Shown here piece after piece: positions 44,931-52,608 of a stretch of DNA of 64,000 nucleotides. Under the pieces are notes generated by a model. It saw only the letters and a program-made list of their open reading frames with translations. It ran no database searches and was not told the origin of the DNA. Source of the DNA: Kutzneria viridogrisea (GTDB lineage Bacteria; Actinomycetota; Actinomycetes; Mycobacteriales; Pseudonocardiaceae); the NCBI GenBank assembly GCA_014138725.1, contig JACJID010000001.1, forward strand, positions 372,001-436,000. Reading direction: 5' to 3'. The number at the start of each line of letters is the position of its first letter. Positions within the stretch are counted from its first letter, which is position 1. The position numbers and the translations under genes were made by a program.

Positions 44931-45006
44931 GCGAGTCCCGCCGACAGGCGCACGAGTCCCGTTCACCAGGGCGTGACTCACGCGCACCAGAGCGGGACTC
45001 GCGGGT
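44931..45006. repeat. Small GAGTCCCG repeat cluster with internal inversion
   Basis: GAGTCCCG occurs at 44933 and 44954 and, inverted, GTGACTC at 44973 and GGGACTC at 44994. Within each pair the spacing is 21 bp. It is the same motif family as the large arrays near the HNH genes, but no HNH gene is next to it. Confidence 0.8.
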
Positions 45007-45049
45007 GGTGTCTTGACAAGGCCTGCGCGAATCTGTTTGTTTGTGACGT

Positions 45050-45064
45050 ATTGCACCCTGCAAT
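45050..45064. promoter_or_regulatory. ATTGCA-CCC-TGCAAT palindrome upstream of GH31
   Basis: A perfect 6-bp inverted repeat with a 3-base centre, 30 bp before the GH31 start. It resembles the TTGCA...TGCAA operators of LacI-family maltose/alpha-glucoside regulators. It lies downstream of a possible TTGACA -35, where a repressor would block transcription. Confidence 0.55.
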
Positions 45065-45093
45065 GAGCAATTTTGTGCATCGAGGAGGGCGGC

Positions 45094-47088
45094 ATGCGCT
45101 CAGCGGTGATCGTCGGGCTCGTGGTCGTGGCGGCGGCGAGCACGGCGCCGGTCGCGGCGGCAGAGCCCCTGGGGCTGACTCGCACGGAGGGCGCCGTGAC
45201 GGTGGCGGTCCCGCGCAGCGCGGGCGCACCGGGCTACCAGCTGCGGATCAGCACGGCGAGGTTGGGGCTCACGGCGCAGCGGGGCGGGGAGCCGCTGCTG
45301 CGCACGGCGCCGGACGCGTTCACCTACGGGGCCGGCGTGGCGACGGCCGTGCGGTCGGTGCAGGTGCGTGGGGACTCGGTGGTGGCGGAGGCGGACAGCA
45401 GCACGGGCCGGGCGGTGACGCTGGTGCTGACCCCGCGCGCGGACCGGTTCGACCTGCGCTGGTCGGTGGCGGGCGAGCCGCCGGGGGACCGGGCGGCGCA
45501 CTTCGAGCTGGCGGCCTCGGGCCAGTGGTACGGCGGGGGCGAGACCAGCGAGGGCAAGGAACAGCCCTACCCGCTGTCGGCGGGCACGGTCAACGAGCCG
45601 GAGTTCTCCCCGGCGAGCTACATGATGCAGGAGCCCTACTTCTACACCTCGAAGTCGATCGGCCTGTACGTGCGCACGGCCCAGCCGATGAAGGTCGCGC
45701 TGGCGCAGGGCAGGGCCGATCTCACGGTGACCGGTGCGAACGAGTTCTCCAGCACGGTGTTCGTGGAGTCCAGCCGCCGCGCGGTGTACGAGGACTACAT
45801 CGGCGAGGTGGGCAAGCCGGCCAAGAGCGACGCCACCGACGAGGAGTACCGGCGTCCACTGTGGAACTCGTGGGCGCAGGACTACCGGGACATCACCCAG
45901 GACAAGATCCTGCAGTGGGCCGGTGAACTCAAGGCCGCGGGCGTTGCGGGGCACACGATCCAGTTGGACGACAAGTGGGAGTCCAACTACGGCAACATGA
46001 CCTTCGACGCCACGACCTTCCCCGACCCGAAGAAGATGGTGGACACCATCCACGGCATGGGGCAGAAGTTCGGCCTGTGGACGACGTTCTGGGTCAATCT
46101 GGACTCCAAGAACTACGCCTACGCCAGGGACCACGGCTACCTGGTGCGGGCCAAGGGCGACAGCACCAAGCCCTGCACGGTGACCTGGTGGAACGGCACG
46201 GCAGGCATCATCGACCTGGCCAACAAGGCCGCCCGCGACTGGTACACGGGCAACCTGCGCGCGCTGATGTCCCAGTACGGGGTGGACGGCTTCAAGTTCG
46301 ACACGAGGTTCTTCGACGACAGGTGCGCTACCTCCGACGGGCTCACCCCGCAGGACTACCAGCGGCTCGGCGCGGACATGACCGACCAGTTCGACCAGCA
46401 GGGCGTGGGCATCCGCACGCACTGGGGTAACCAGCGCTACGGTTTCGTCATCAGGGCGGTGGACGCGGACACCACCTGGACCGGGCTGCGCACGAGCCTG
46501 CGCAGGTCCATGGCGATCTCCGCCAACGGTTACCCGTTCGTGGAGACCGACATGATCGGCGGTTCGAACAGCATGCCGCCGCCCTCCCGCGAGGTGCTCG
46601 TGCGCTGGGCGCAGGCGGCCTCGCTGATGCCGCTGATGTACTCCTCGACCTCGCCGGTGCGCACCGTGGACACCACGACCGGCAAGCCGGTGACCTATCC
46701 CGCCGACACCGCACGGGTGTACGCGCAAGCCGTGCGCACGCACGAGAAACTGGCCCCGTACCTGCTCGACCAGGTGCACACGGCGGTCGCCGAGGGCACC
46801 CCGATCATGCGGCCGGTGTTCTTCGACTTCCCCGCCGACCACCGCTTCGACGCGGTCGACGACGAGTGGATGCTCGGCCCGGCGCTGCTGGCCGCGCCGA
46901 TGATCACCGAGGGCAGCGCGAGGGACATCACCCTGCCGGAAGGCCTCTGGTACGACCCGAACCGCGGTCAGGTGCTGTTCGGCGGCAGGGTGCTGCACGA
47001 CTACCCGGTGCCGCTGGACACCACGCCGATGTTCGTGCGGCTGGGCGCACCCGGCGCGGTCGGGCTGATCGGTGCCCTGAACAGGTGA
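45094..47088 (+). CDS. Secreted glycoside hydrolase family 31
   Basis: A 664-residue exported enzyme from ATG 45094, with GAGGAGGGCGGC upstream. The signal ends APVAAAEP. An N-terminal beta-sandwich (~30-220) precedes the TIM barrel. The nucleophile Asp is in VDGFKFDTRFF near residue 402 and the acid/base Asp is probably in RAVDADTTW near 455. GH31 covers alpha-glucosidases, alpha-xylosidases, alpha-galactosidases and sulfoquinovosidases; the specificity is open. It is followed by another secreted glycosidase, and a LacI-type operator precedes it. Confidence 0.91.
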   Translation: MRSAVIVGLVVVAAASTAPVAAAEPLGLTRTEGAVTVAVPRSAGAPGYQLRISTARLGLTAQRGGEPLLRTAPDAFTYGAGVATAVRSVQVRGDSVVAEADSSTGRAVTLVLTPRADRFDLRWSVAGEPPGDRAAHFELAASGQWYGGGETSEGKEQPYPLSAGTVNEPEFSPASYMMQEPYFYTSKSIGLYVRTAQPMKVALAQGRADLTVTGANEFSSTVFVESSRRAVYEDYIGEVGKPAKSDATDEEYRRPLWNSWAQDYRDITQDKILQWAGELKAAGVAGHTIQLDDKWESNYGNMTFDATTFPDPKKMVDTIHGMGQKFGLWTTFWVNLDSKNYAYARDHGYLVRAKGDSTKPCTVTWWNGTAGIIDLANKAARDWYTGNLRALMSQYGVDGFKFDTRFFDDRCATSDGLTPQDYQRLGADMTDQFDQQGVGIRTHWGNQRYGFVIRAVDADTTWTGLRTSLRRSMAISANGYPFVETDMIGGSNSMPPPSREVLVRWAQAASLMPLMYSSTSPVRTVDTTTGKPVTYPADTARVYAQAVRTHEKLAPYLLDQVHTAVAEGTPIMRPVFFDFPADHRFDAVDDEWMLGPALLAAPMITEGSARDITLPEGLWYDPNRGQVLFGGRVLHDYPVPLDTTPMFVRLGAPGAVGLIGALNR

Positions 47089-47160
47089 GGGCTCAGCGGG
47101 GCTCGTCGGTGACCAGGTCGACCGCGGCCTGGACGCTCGGCGCGCCCCGCCTCCCCCGGG

Positions 47161-47174
47161 CGGTGTATACACCG
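47161..47174. promoter_or_regulatory. CGGTGTATACACCG perfect palindrome
   Basis: A 14-bp perfect palindrome 53 bp before the DUF4038 gene. The GTGTATACAC centre fits GntR/HutC-type operators. The regulator is not identifiable here. Confidence 0.55.
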
Positions 47175-47227
47175 TTTGCGGTGGCAAGCACGCGCTGACA
47201 GGCTGCCCCGAAGCGACAGGGGGCCTG

Positions 47228-48550
47228 ATGGGACTTCGCGCGATGCTCACGACGCTGGTGCTGGTGGTGGGGCTGGCGGTCCCGGCGGACGCGGCGGTGC
47301 CCAACCGCTACACGTGGCCGACCGGGGTCAGCGCCAACGGGCGGTACCTGGTGGACCAGCACGGCAAGCCGTACCTGATCGCGGGTGACTCTCCGCAGGG
47401 TCTGTTCGTCACCATGTCCGAGCCGCAGGCGTGGCGGTTCTTCGTCAACCGCAGGATCGCCGGGTTCAACGCCCTGTGGATCAACTCACTGGTCACCGTG
47501 GACCAGGGCGGCCGTCCCGACGACAGCACCTTCGACGGCATAGTCCCGTTCACCACACCGGGCGACCTGTCCACTCCGAACGAGCAGTACTTCGGACGGA
47601 TCGAGCGCATGGTGGCCATGGCCCAGGGGCAGGGCCTCACGATCTGGCTCAACCCGGTGGAGACCTGCGGCCACCTGCCGCTGTTGCGGGCCAACGGGGT
47701 GGACAAGGCCCGTGCGTTCGGCGCCTACCTGGGCAAGCGGCTGCGGTCCTACCCCAACATCGTGTGGTTCAACGGCTGCGACCTGCAGACCTGGCGGGAT
47801 CCGGCCGACACCGCGCTGGTGCAGGCCGTGGCCAGGGGCATCAAGGACGTCGATCCCGGGCACCTGCAGACCGTGGAGCTGAACTACCTGAGCAGTGGCT
47901 CGCTGGACGACCCGACCTGGGCCGAGTACATCAAGCTGGACGCGGCCTACACCTACTACCCGACCTACGCCCAGGTGCTCAAGGAGTACAACCGGCCGCA
48001 GCACATGCCGGTGTACCTGACCGAGGCCAACTACGAATCCGAGCACGACTACACCGGCCCGAAGACCCTGCGGCGCCAGGAATACTGGACCACGCTCAGT
48101 GGTGCGACCGGGCAGTTCTACGGCAGCGGCTACACCTGGCAGTTCAAGCCGGGCTGGCAGGACCACGTGGACACCCCCGGCACCGAGCAGTTCGAGTACG
48201 TCACCGACATCCTCCGCGAGAACCGTTGGTACGACTTGGTTCCCGACCAGCAGCACACCCTGGTCACCGCCGGGTACGGCACGTTCAACCCGTACGGCAA
48301 CGTGAACGACAACGACTACGCCACCGCTGCCCGCACCGAGGACGGCAGCACGGCACTGGTCTACGTGCCCACCGCGCGCACGGTCACCGTGGACCTGGGC
48401 AGGATGCGCGGTGAGGTGACGGCCGTCTGGTACGACCCGACGAACGGGGAGTACCGGGACACGGCAGCCGACGGTAGCGGCCGGTTCACCACCCCGGGCC
48501 GCAACGCCGAAGGCGAGGACGACTGGGTGCTGTTGCTGCAGGCGGGGTAG
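47228..48550 (+). CDS. Secreted DUF4038/GH140-like glycosidase
   Basis: A 440-residue exported protein (signal ending VPADAAVP). The N-terminal TIM barrel of the DUF4038 family shows LIAGDSPQGLFVTMS near residue 50, IWLNPVETCGH near 137, YPNIVWFNGCDLQTW near 175 and VYLTEANYESEHDY near 260; the Glu in the last is the likely nucleophile. A C-terminal beta domain starts near 355. Relatives in GH140 remove apiose from pectin, but specificity here is unknown. It is probably co-regulated with the GH31 gene upstream. Confidence 0.86.
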   Translation: MGLRAMLTTLVLVVGLAVPADAAVPNRYTWPTGVSANGRYLVDQHGKPYLIAGDSPQGLFVTMSEPQAWRFFVNRRIAGFNALWINSLVTVDQGGRPDDSTFDGIVPFTTPGDLSTPNEQYFGRIERMVAMAQGQGLTIWLNPVETCGHLPLLRANGVDKARAFGAYLGKRLRSYPNIVWFNGCDLQTWRDPADTALVQAVARGIKDVDPGHLQTVELNYLSSGSLDDPTWAEYIKLDAAYTYYPTYAQVLKEYNRPQHMPVYLTEANYESEHDYTGPKTLRRQEYWTTLSGATGQFYGSGYTWQFKPGWQDHVDTPGTEQFEYVTDILRENRWYDLVPDQQHTLVTAGYGTFNPYGNVNDNDYATAARTEDGSTALVYVPTARTVTVDLGRMRGEVTAVWYDPTNGEYRDTAADGSGRFTTPGRNAEGEDDWVLLLQAG

Positions 48551-48599
48551 GGGGTGGGGGTCGGCGTTGCGGGATGGTGAGTTGGGGGTTGGGGGCGGT

Positions 48600-49740
48600 G
48601 TGTCCCGGCGTGGGGGCCTGGGCTGAGTGGCGTGAGTCCCGTTGTGTGTGGCGCGAGTCCCGGTCTCGGGTAGGTGAGTCCCGGTCTCCGGAGGGTGTGT
48701 CCCGGTCGGAGGTGTGAGTCCCGGTGTTGAGTGGGTGGGCTCAGGTTGTGGAGAGTGAGTCCCGGTGTTGGGAGAGTGGGGCTCGGGTTGGGGAGAGTGA
48801 GTCCTGGCGTGCGGGGTGCGGTGGCGCGTGTCGGACATTGCGGGATGGCGTGTCGGCGGTTGCGGTGCGGTGTGTTCGACATTCCGGTGCGGTGTGTAGG
48901 GGCTTCTGGTGCGGCGTGTCCCGCTGTGGGGAGGGCGAGTCCCGGTCTTCAGCACGCGAGTCCCGGTCTTCAGCACGCGAGTCCCGCTGTGTGTGGCGCG
49001 AGTCCCGCTCTGGGGTAGGTGAGTCCCGTTGTCTGGTGCGCGAGTTCCGCTCTGAGGTGGGTGGGTCCCGGCTTCTGCCGTGTGTTGGTGCTTGCGGGGT
49101 GTACACGGGGTGTGGCGGGGTTGGGGGTGTGGGGTTGGTTTGGTGCGGGTCCCTCGCGGCGGCCCTAATCGGGGTAGTCGGGGCGTGGAGGACGCCCCGA
49201 TTTCGCCAGCCAGCGTAAGGCCGCCGCTACCCGCACAAAACCAACCCGGGGTTGGTGGGCGGTGTGCCGGGGTTGGTGGTGCGTGGCGCGCGGGGGTGTG
49301 GTGCGTGTCGGGCGTTGCGGGGTGGTGTGTCGGACGTTGCGGGGTGGTGTGTTGGTGGTTGGGGTGCGGTGTGTTGGAGGTTGTGGTGCCGCGTGTTCGG
49401 TTTTGCGGTGCGGTGTGTTGGCGGGTGTGGGGTGGCGTGTTGGCGGCTGCGGGCGGCGTGTCCCGCTGACCGGAGCGCGAGTCCCGCTCTGAGGGGCGCG
49501 AGTACCGGTCTCCAGCAAGCGAGTCCCAGGCTGAGGGACGCGAGTCCCGGTCTGGGGTAGGTGAGTCCCGGGCTCCGGTGGGTGAGTCCCGCTGACCGGA
49601 GCGCGTGTCCCGTTGTGGGAGGGCGAGTCCCGGTCTCCAGCACGCGAGTCCCGCTTTCAGGTGGGTGAGTCCCGGGCTCCAGAGCGCGAGTCCCGGTGGG
49701 GGCGTGAGTCCCGGGCTGGGGAGGGTGAGTCTCGGCGTGC
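48600..49740. repeat. Composite short-repeat region (GAGTCCC and TTGCGGGGTGGTGTG families)
   Basis: About 1.1 kb with no credible gene. GAGTCCC-centred units spaced ~21 bp occur in three blocks (48634-48810, 48937-49075 and 49458-49735). They are interleaved with units of the second family (GTGTCGGACGTTGCGGGGTG-like) and one copy of the 115-bp element. The units are degenerate compared with the 28.7-kb array and are mostly in the opposite orientation. The bordering 48551-48599 and 49741-49766 stretches show the same decayed units. Confidence 0.88.
49133..49246. repeat. 115-bp inverted-repeat element, copy B
   Basis: It has the same outer arms (GGTTGGTTTGGTGCGGGT... and ...ACCCGCACAAAACCAACC) and inner ATCGGGG/CCCCGAT stem as copies A and C, in orientation opposite to copy A. 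It stands alone inside the repeat region, about 520 bp from the next copy. Across the three copies the arms are more conserved than the centre. Confidence 0.82.
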
Positions 49741-49766
49741 GGGGTGTGTCGGGCTTGGGGGTGTGG

Positions 49767-49881
49767 GGTTGGTTTGGTGCGGGTCCCTCGCGGCGGCCTG
49801 TGATCGGGGTTTCCGGGGCAAGGGGGGATGCCCCGATTCGCCGACGAGCGTAAGGCCGCCGCTACCCGCACAAAACCAACC
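49767..49881. repeat. 115-bp inverted-repeat element, copy C
   Basis: It ends exactly 75 bp before the second HNH gene, the same distance as copy A from the first. The arms are shared with copies A and B; the centre has diverged (TTCCGGGGCAAGG in place of the copy A/B loop). Confidence 0.82.
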
Positions 49882-49956
49882 CGGGGTTGGTCACCCACAT
49901 GGGTAGGCGTTGGTGGGCAACGGTTTTGGGGTGGATTGGGGAGTAGAATTGTTGGT

Positions 49957-51069
49957 ATGACAGCATTCGTGGAGACTCGGCCTGCCGCAGGGTTGTGGCG
50001 GTTGGGTGATGCGGAGCTGTTGGGTGATTTGCAGGACGCGGAAGTGGTTCTGCGGCAAGCGTATGCGCGGGTGTTGGGGTTGGTCGCGGAGGCGGATGCG
50101 CGGGGTGTGGCGGAGCGGGTGGGGTATCCGAGCCTGAGTGAACTGCTGCGTGGTGTGCTCTGCGTGAGCAAGAAGGAAGCCAGGCAGCGGATCGCGCACG
50201 CGGGTGTTCCGGTCGCAGTTCCACTGGAGCCGGAGCAGTTGTCGGTGATCAACCGGGTACTGAGAGAACTGCCGCCACACGTGGATCAGACCGAGCGCGG
50301 ACACGCGGTCGAGGTCCTGGCAGCAGCCGCCCAGACACTGGATGCCTCCAACCTGGTGCCGCTGGGCCGGGAGATCGTCAACCGGCTGGACCCCGACGGG
50401 GCGCTACCGGGTGAGGACGAACTCGCCCATCCCCGGCGCGAGTTCCGGTACGACACACGGCGGGACGGGTCAGTACGGTTCCAGGGGTGCCTGGACGCGG
50501 AGACCGGCGCACTGCTGGGGGCCGTGCTCAGCCCGTTGGCGAAACCACACGACGCCCACGACACACGAACTCTCGCCGAACGGCAAGGGGACGCGTTCGC
50601 GGAACTGCTGGAGACCAGCTCCACGCCGACGGAGGGCGGAGAACGCCCCCACATCGCAGTGACCATCGACTGGCACACGCTCACAACCGGCACAGGAACC
50701 ACCGACCTCACCCCGTCAGCGATCCGCCGACTGGCCTGTGACGCGAAGGTCCTCCCAGTGATACTGGGCAGCAACTCCGAACCGCTCGATATCGGGCGGA
50801 TCAGCTACACCGTGCCGCCTCACCTCCGACGAGCACTGATCGTCAGGGACAAGCATTGCGCGTTCCCAGGGTGCAGGCGCAGGCCCAGCACCTGCCACGC
50901 GCACCACATCACCCACTGGGCGAACGGAGGAGAGACGGCGCTGGCCAACCTGGTGCTGCTCTGCGGAATGCACCACAGACTGGTCCACCACAGCGGCTGG
51001 ACAGTACGAATCACCAACGGGCGACCGGAATTCACACCACCGAATTGGCTCAGCCGGAGGCGGGAATGA
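49957..51069 (+). CDS. DUF222/13E12-family HNH endonuclease, copy 2
   Basis: A 370-residue near-identical paralogue of the minus-strand gene at 27335-28471, from ATG 49957. It has the same DUF222 region and HNH core (CAFPGC, HAHHITHW, CGMHH). One variable patch (TIDWHTLTTGTGTTDL against TIPLTTLQNGLGSAEL) breaks the identity. The last 20 bp overlap the convergent methyltransferase gene. Both copies appear intact, with no frameshift, so both may be functional. The in-frame ATG at 49828 lies inside the inverted-repeat element and was rejected. Confidence 0.92.
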   Translation: MTAFVETRPAAGLWRLGDAELLGDLQDAEVVLRQAYARVLGLVAEADARGVAERVGYPSLSELLRGVLCVSKKEARQRIAHAGVPVAVPLEPEQLSVINRVLRELPPHVDQTERGHAVEVLAAAAQTLDASNLVPLGREIVNRLDPDGALPGEDELAHPRREFRYDTRRDGSVRFQGCLDAETGALLGAVLSPLAKPHDAHDTRTLAERQGDAFAELLETSSTPTEGGERPHIAVTIDWHTLTTGTGTTDLTPSAIRRLACDAKVLPVILGSNSEPLDIGRISYTVPPHLRRALIVRDKHCAFPGCRRRPSTCHAHHITHWANGGETALANLVLLCGMHHRLVHHSGWTVRITNGRPEFTPPNWLSRRRE

Positions 51070-51877
51070 GTTCGCTGGCGAAGTCGGCCCTGGCCACGCA
51101 GCAGAACGCCAGCGAGGGCTGACCGGTCGGCGGGGCCGGCCAAGTGTCCGGTGTGGACATACCCGCGCCGTCCAGTCGCCAGCCGAGCAGCGCGGACCGG
51201 AACTCGGCCCTGCTGCGCGGGGTGCAGCGTTGGGCGGCGGCGAACCGGGCCAGACGCGCGCGGTCGGCAGGGGCGAGGTAGTCGGGGCTGAGGTGGCTGA
51301 CCGCCAGCGCGCTGCCCTCGGCCACGGCGAGCCGGTAGCGGTGCAGCAGTTCGGGCACGTCCTCGACCAGGTGCAGCACGTGCAGCATCAGCACTGCGAC
51401 GGGGCGGGACGGGTCCAGCACGCGGCGGACCGCCGGGTGCGCGAAAATCGTTGCTGGTGCACGGAGATCGGCCTCGACCGCCACGGTGTCGGCGGACCCG
51501 AGCACCAGGGCGCGGCCCTGCGCGGCGGTGGCCGGGTCGTTGTCCACGTACACCACGACCTCGCCGGGCGCGACCACCTGGTGCAGGTGGCCGGCAGTGG
51601 GCAGCCCGGAGCCCAGTTCCAGGAACTGGCCGATCCCGCGCTCGCGCAGCACACCGACCAGGCGGTGCAGGAAGCGCCGGTTCGCGCGGGCGAGCCGGGC
51701 GGTACCCGGTAGCTCGCGCTCCAGCACGGAGGCCGCATGTCGGTCCACGGCGCTGTTCAGCGCGCCGCCGAGGAGGTGGTCCCAGACCCTGGCCTGGTGC
51801 ACGGCCCGCTCCTTCCCGCCTCCTCGATGGTAGGCGAAGGCAGCCACCTCATCGGGTGAACTGGTTAGCGGTAACAC
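51050..51877 (-). CDS. SAV2177-type (DUF574) SAM-dependent methyltransferase
   Basis: A ~275-residue protein. The characteristic opening ARVWDHLLGGALNSAVDR near residue 30 is the SAV2177/DUF574 signature. FLELGSGLPTAGHLHQ near 89 is motif I, VVYVDNDPATAAQGR follows, and the C-terminus carries FCCVARA. The start is uncertain; GTG 51877 gives the family's usual length. These proteins are abundant in actinomycetes, often near regulators, and have no defined substrate. It converges with the HNH gene, 20 bp overlapping. Confidence 0.85.
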   Translation of the reverse strand: MLPLTSSPDEVAAFAYHRGGGKERAVHQARVWDHLLGGALNSAVDRHAASVLERELPGTARLARANRRFLHRLVGVLRERGIGQFLELGSGLPTAGHLHQVVAPGEVVVYVDNDPATAAQGRALVLGSADTVAVEADLRAPATIFAHPAVRRVLDPSRPVAVLMLHVLHLVEDVPELLHRYRLAVAEGSALAVSHLSPDYLAPADRARLARFAAAQRCTPRSRAEFRSALLGWRLDGAGMSTPDTWPAPPTGQPSLAFCCVARADFASELIPASG

Positions 51878-52068
51878 CCACTTGGGGCCTGCCCGGGCAC
51901 TCGTGAGAGTAGATCGTCGCCACAGTGGCGTCGCCCGAACGGGAACGGAGACCGAGTGCTTGACCAGATCATGGCGTGGGGAGGTGCGCACCACCAGCGC
52001 CGGGGCCCGTTAGCGGTGCGGACACCCCCGGCCGCGAGGACCCCAGAACCGGGCGAGGACAACACGGC

Positions 52069-52608
52069 GTGAACAGCGCTCGCGACGAGTACCGCGGCCA
52101 GGAGCAGTTCCGGGCCGCGTTCACCGAGTTCTTCAACAGCAACTTCGAGGCCGTCGAGACCTACATCAGACGGTTGTGGCCTGCCGCCGACGCGACGGCG
52201 ATCGCGCAGGACACCTTCGCGGTGCTGCTGTTGCGCTGGGACGAGATCACCAGCAGCAGGCGCGGTTACGCCTTCCGGGTGGCGCGGCACAAGACCATCG
52301 AGGAGTACCAGCGCCGCCGGGAGGTCGCCACCGGCCTGGCCGACGTCACCGGGGTGGACCGCATCGTGCAGCCGCACTACCCCAGCGACCAGGAGCACGT
52401 GGTCGCGGCCATCCACGCCCTGCCGCCCCGGCTGCGCGAAGCGATCTCGCTCTCGGTGCTGGACTGGCCGCCCACGCGCATCGCCAAGGCCATGCGGCTG
52501 CCGGTCAGAACGGTGCACGGCTACCTCAGCGAGGCCCGTGCCCGCATTCACGAACACCTGTACGGGCCGCGCCGCCGCCGCCACGTCCGGGCCGAGGACG
52601 AGGAGTGA
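52069..52608 (+). CDS. ECF-type RNA polymerase sigma factor
   Basis: A 179-residue sigma factor from GTG 52069 (GAGGAC upstream). Region 2 covers ~20-85 (ATAIAQDTFAVLLLRWDEI and RGYAFRVARHKTIEEY). Region 4 covers ~115-165 (LPPRLREAISLSVLDW and TRIAKAMRLPVRTVHGYLSE). No anti-sigma factor is adjacent. Instead the stop overlaps the start of a degenerate GGDEF-EAL protein (GTGA), which is likely to control or be controlled by it. Confidence 0.9.
   Translation: MNSARDEYRGQEQFRAAFTEFFNSNFEAVETYIRRLWPAADATAIAQDTFAVLLLRWDEITSSRRGYAFRVARHKTIEEYQRRREVATGLADVTGVDRIVQPHYPSDQEHVVAAIHALPPRLREAISLSVLDWPPTRIAKAMRLPVRTVHGYLSEARARIHEHLYGPRRRRHVRAEDEE

Larger units (their letters stand above)
44584..45093. other. 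510-bp region without a convincing gene
   Basis: Between the unknown operon and the GH31 gene. Minus-strand frames include a coding-like stretch (SRFTVKSTATAHTAGVKVGS) that is broken soon after, suggesting a gene remnant. The right part contains a four-unit GAGTCCC repeat cluster and the GH31 promoter area, with TTGACA at 45013-45018. Confidence 0.45.

Noticed and set aside
49828-49956. N-terminal extension of HNH copy 2
   Set aside because: It lies within the inverted-repeat element; copy 1 has no equivalent coding extension and the start at 49957 is conserved with copy 1.
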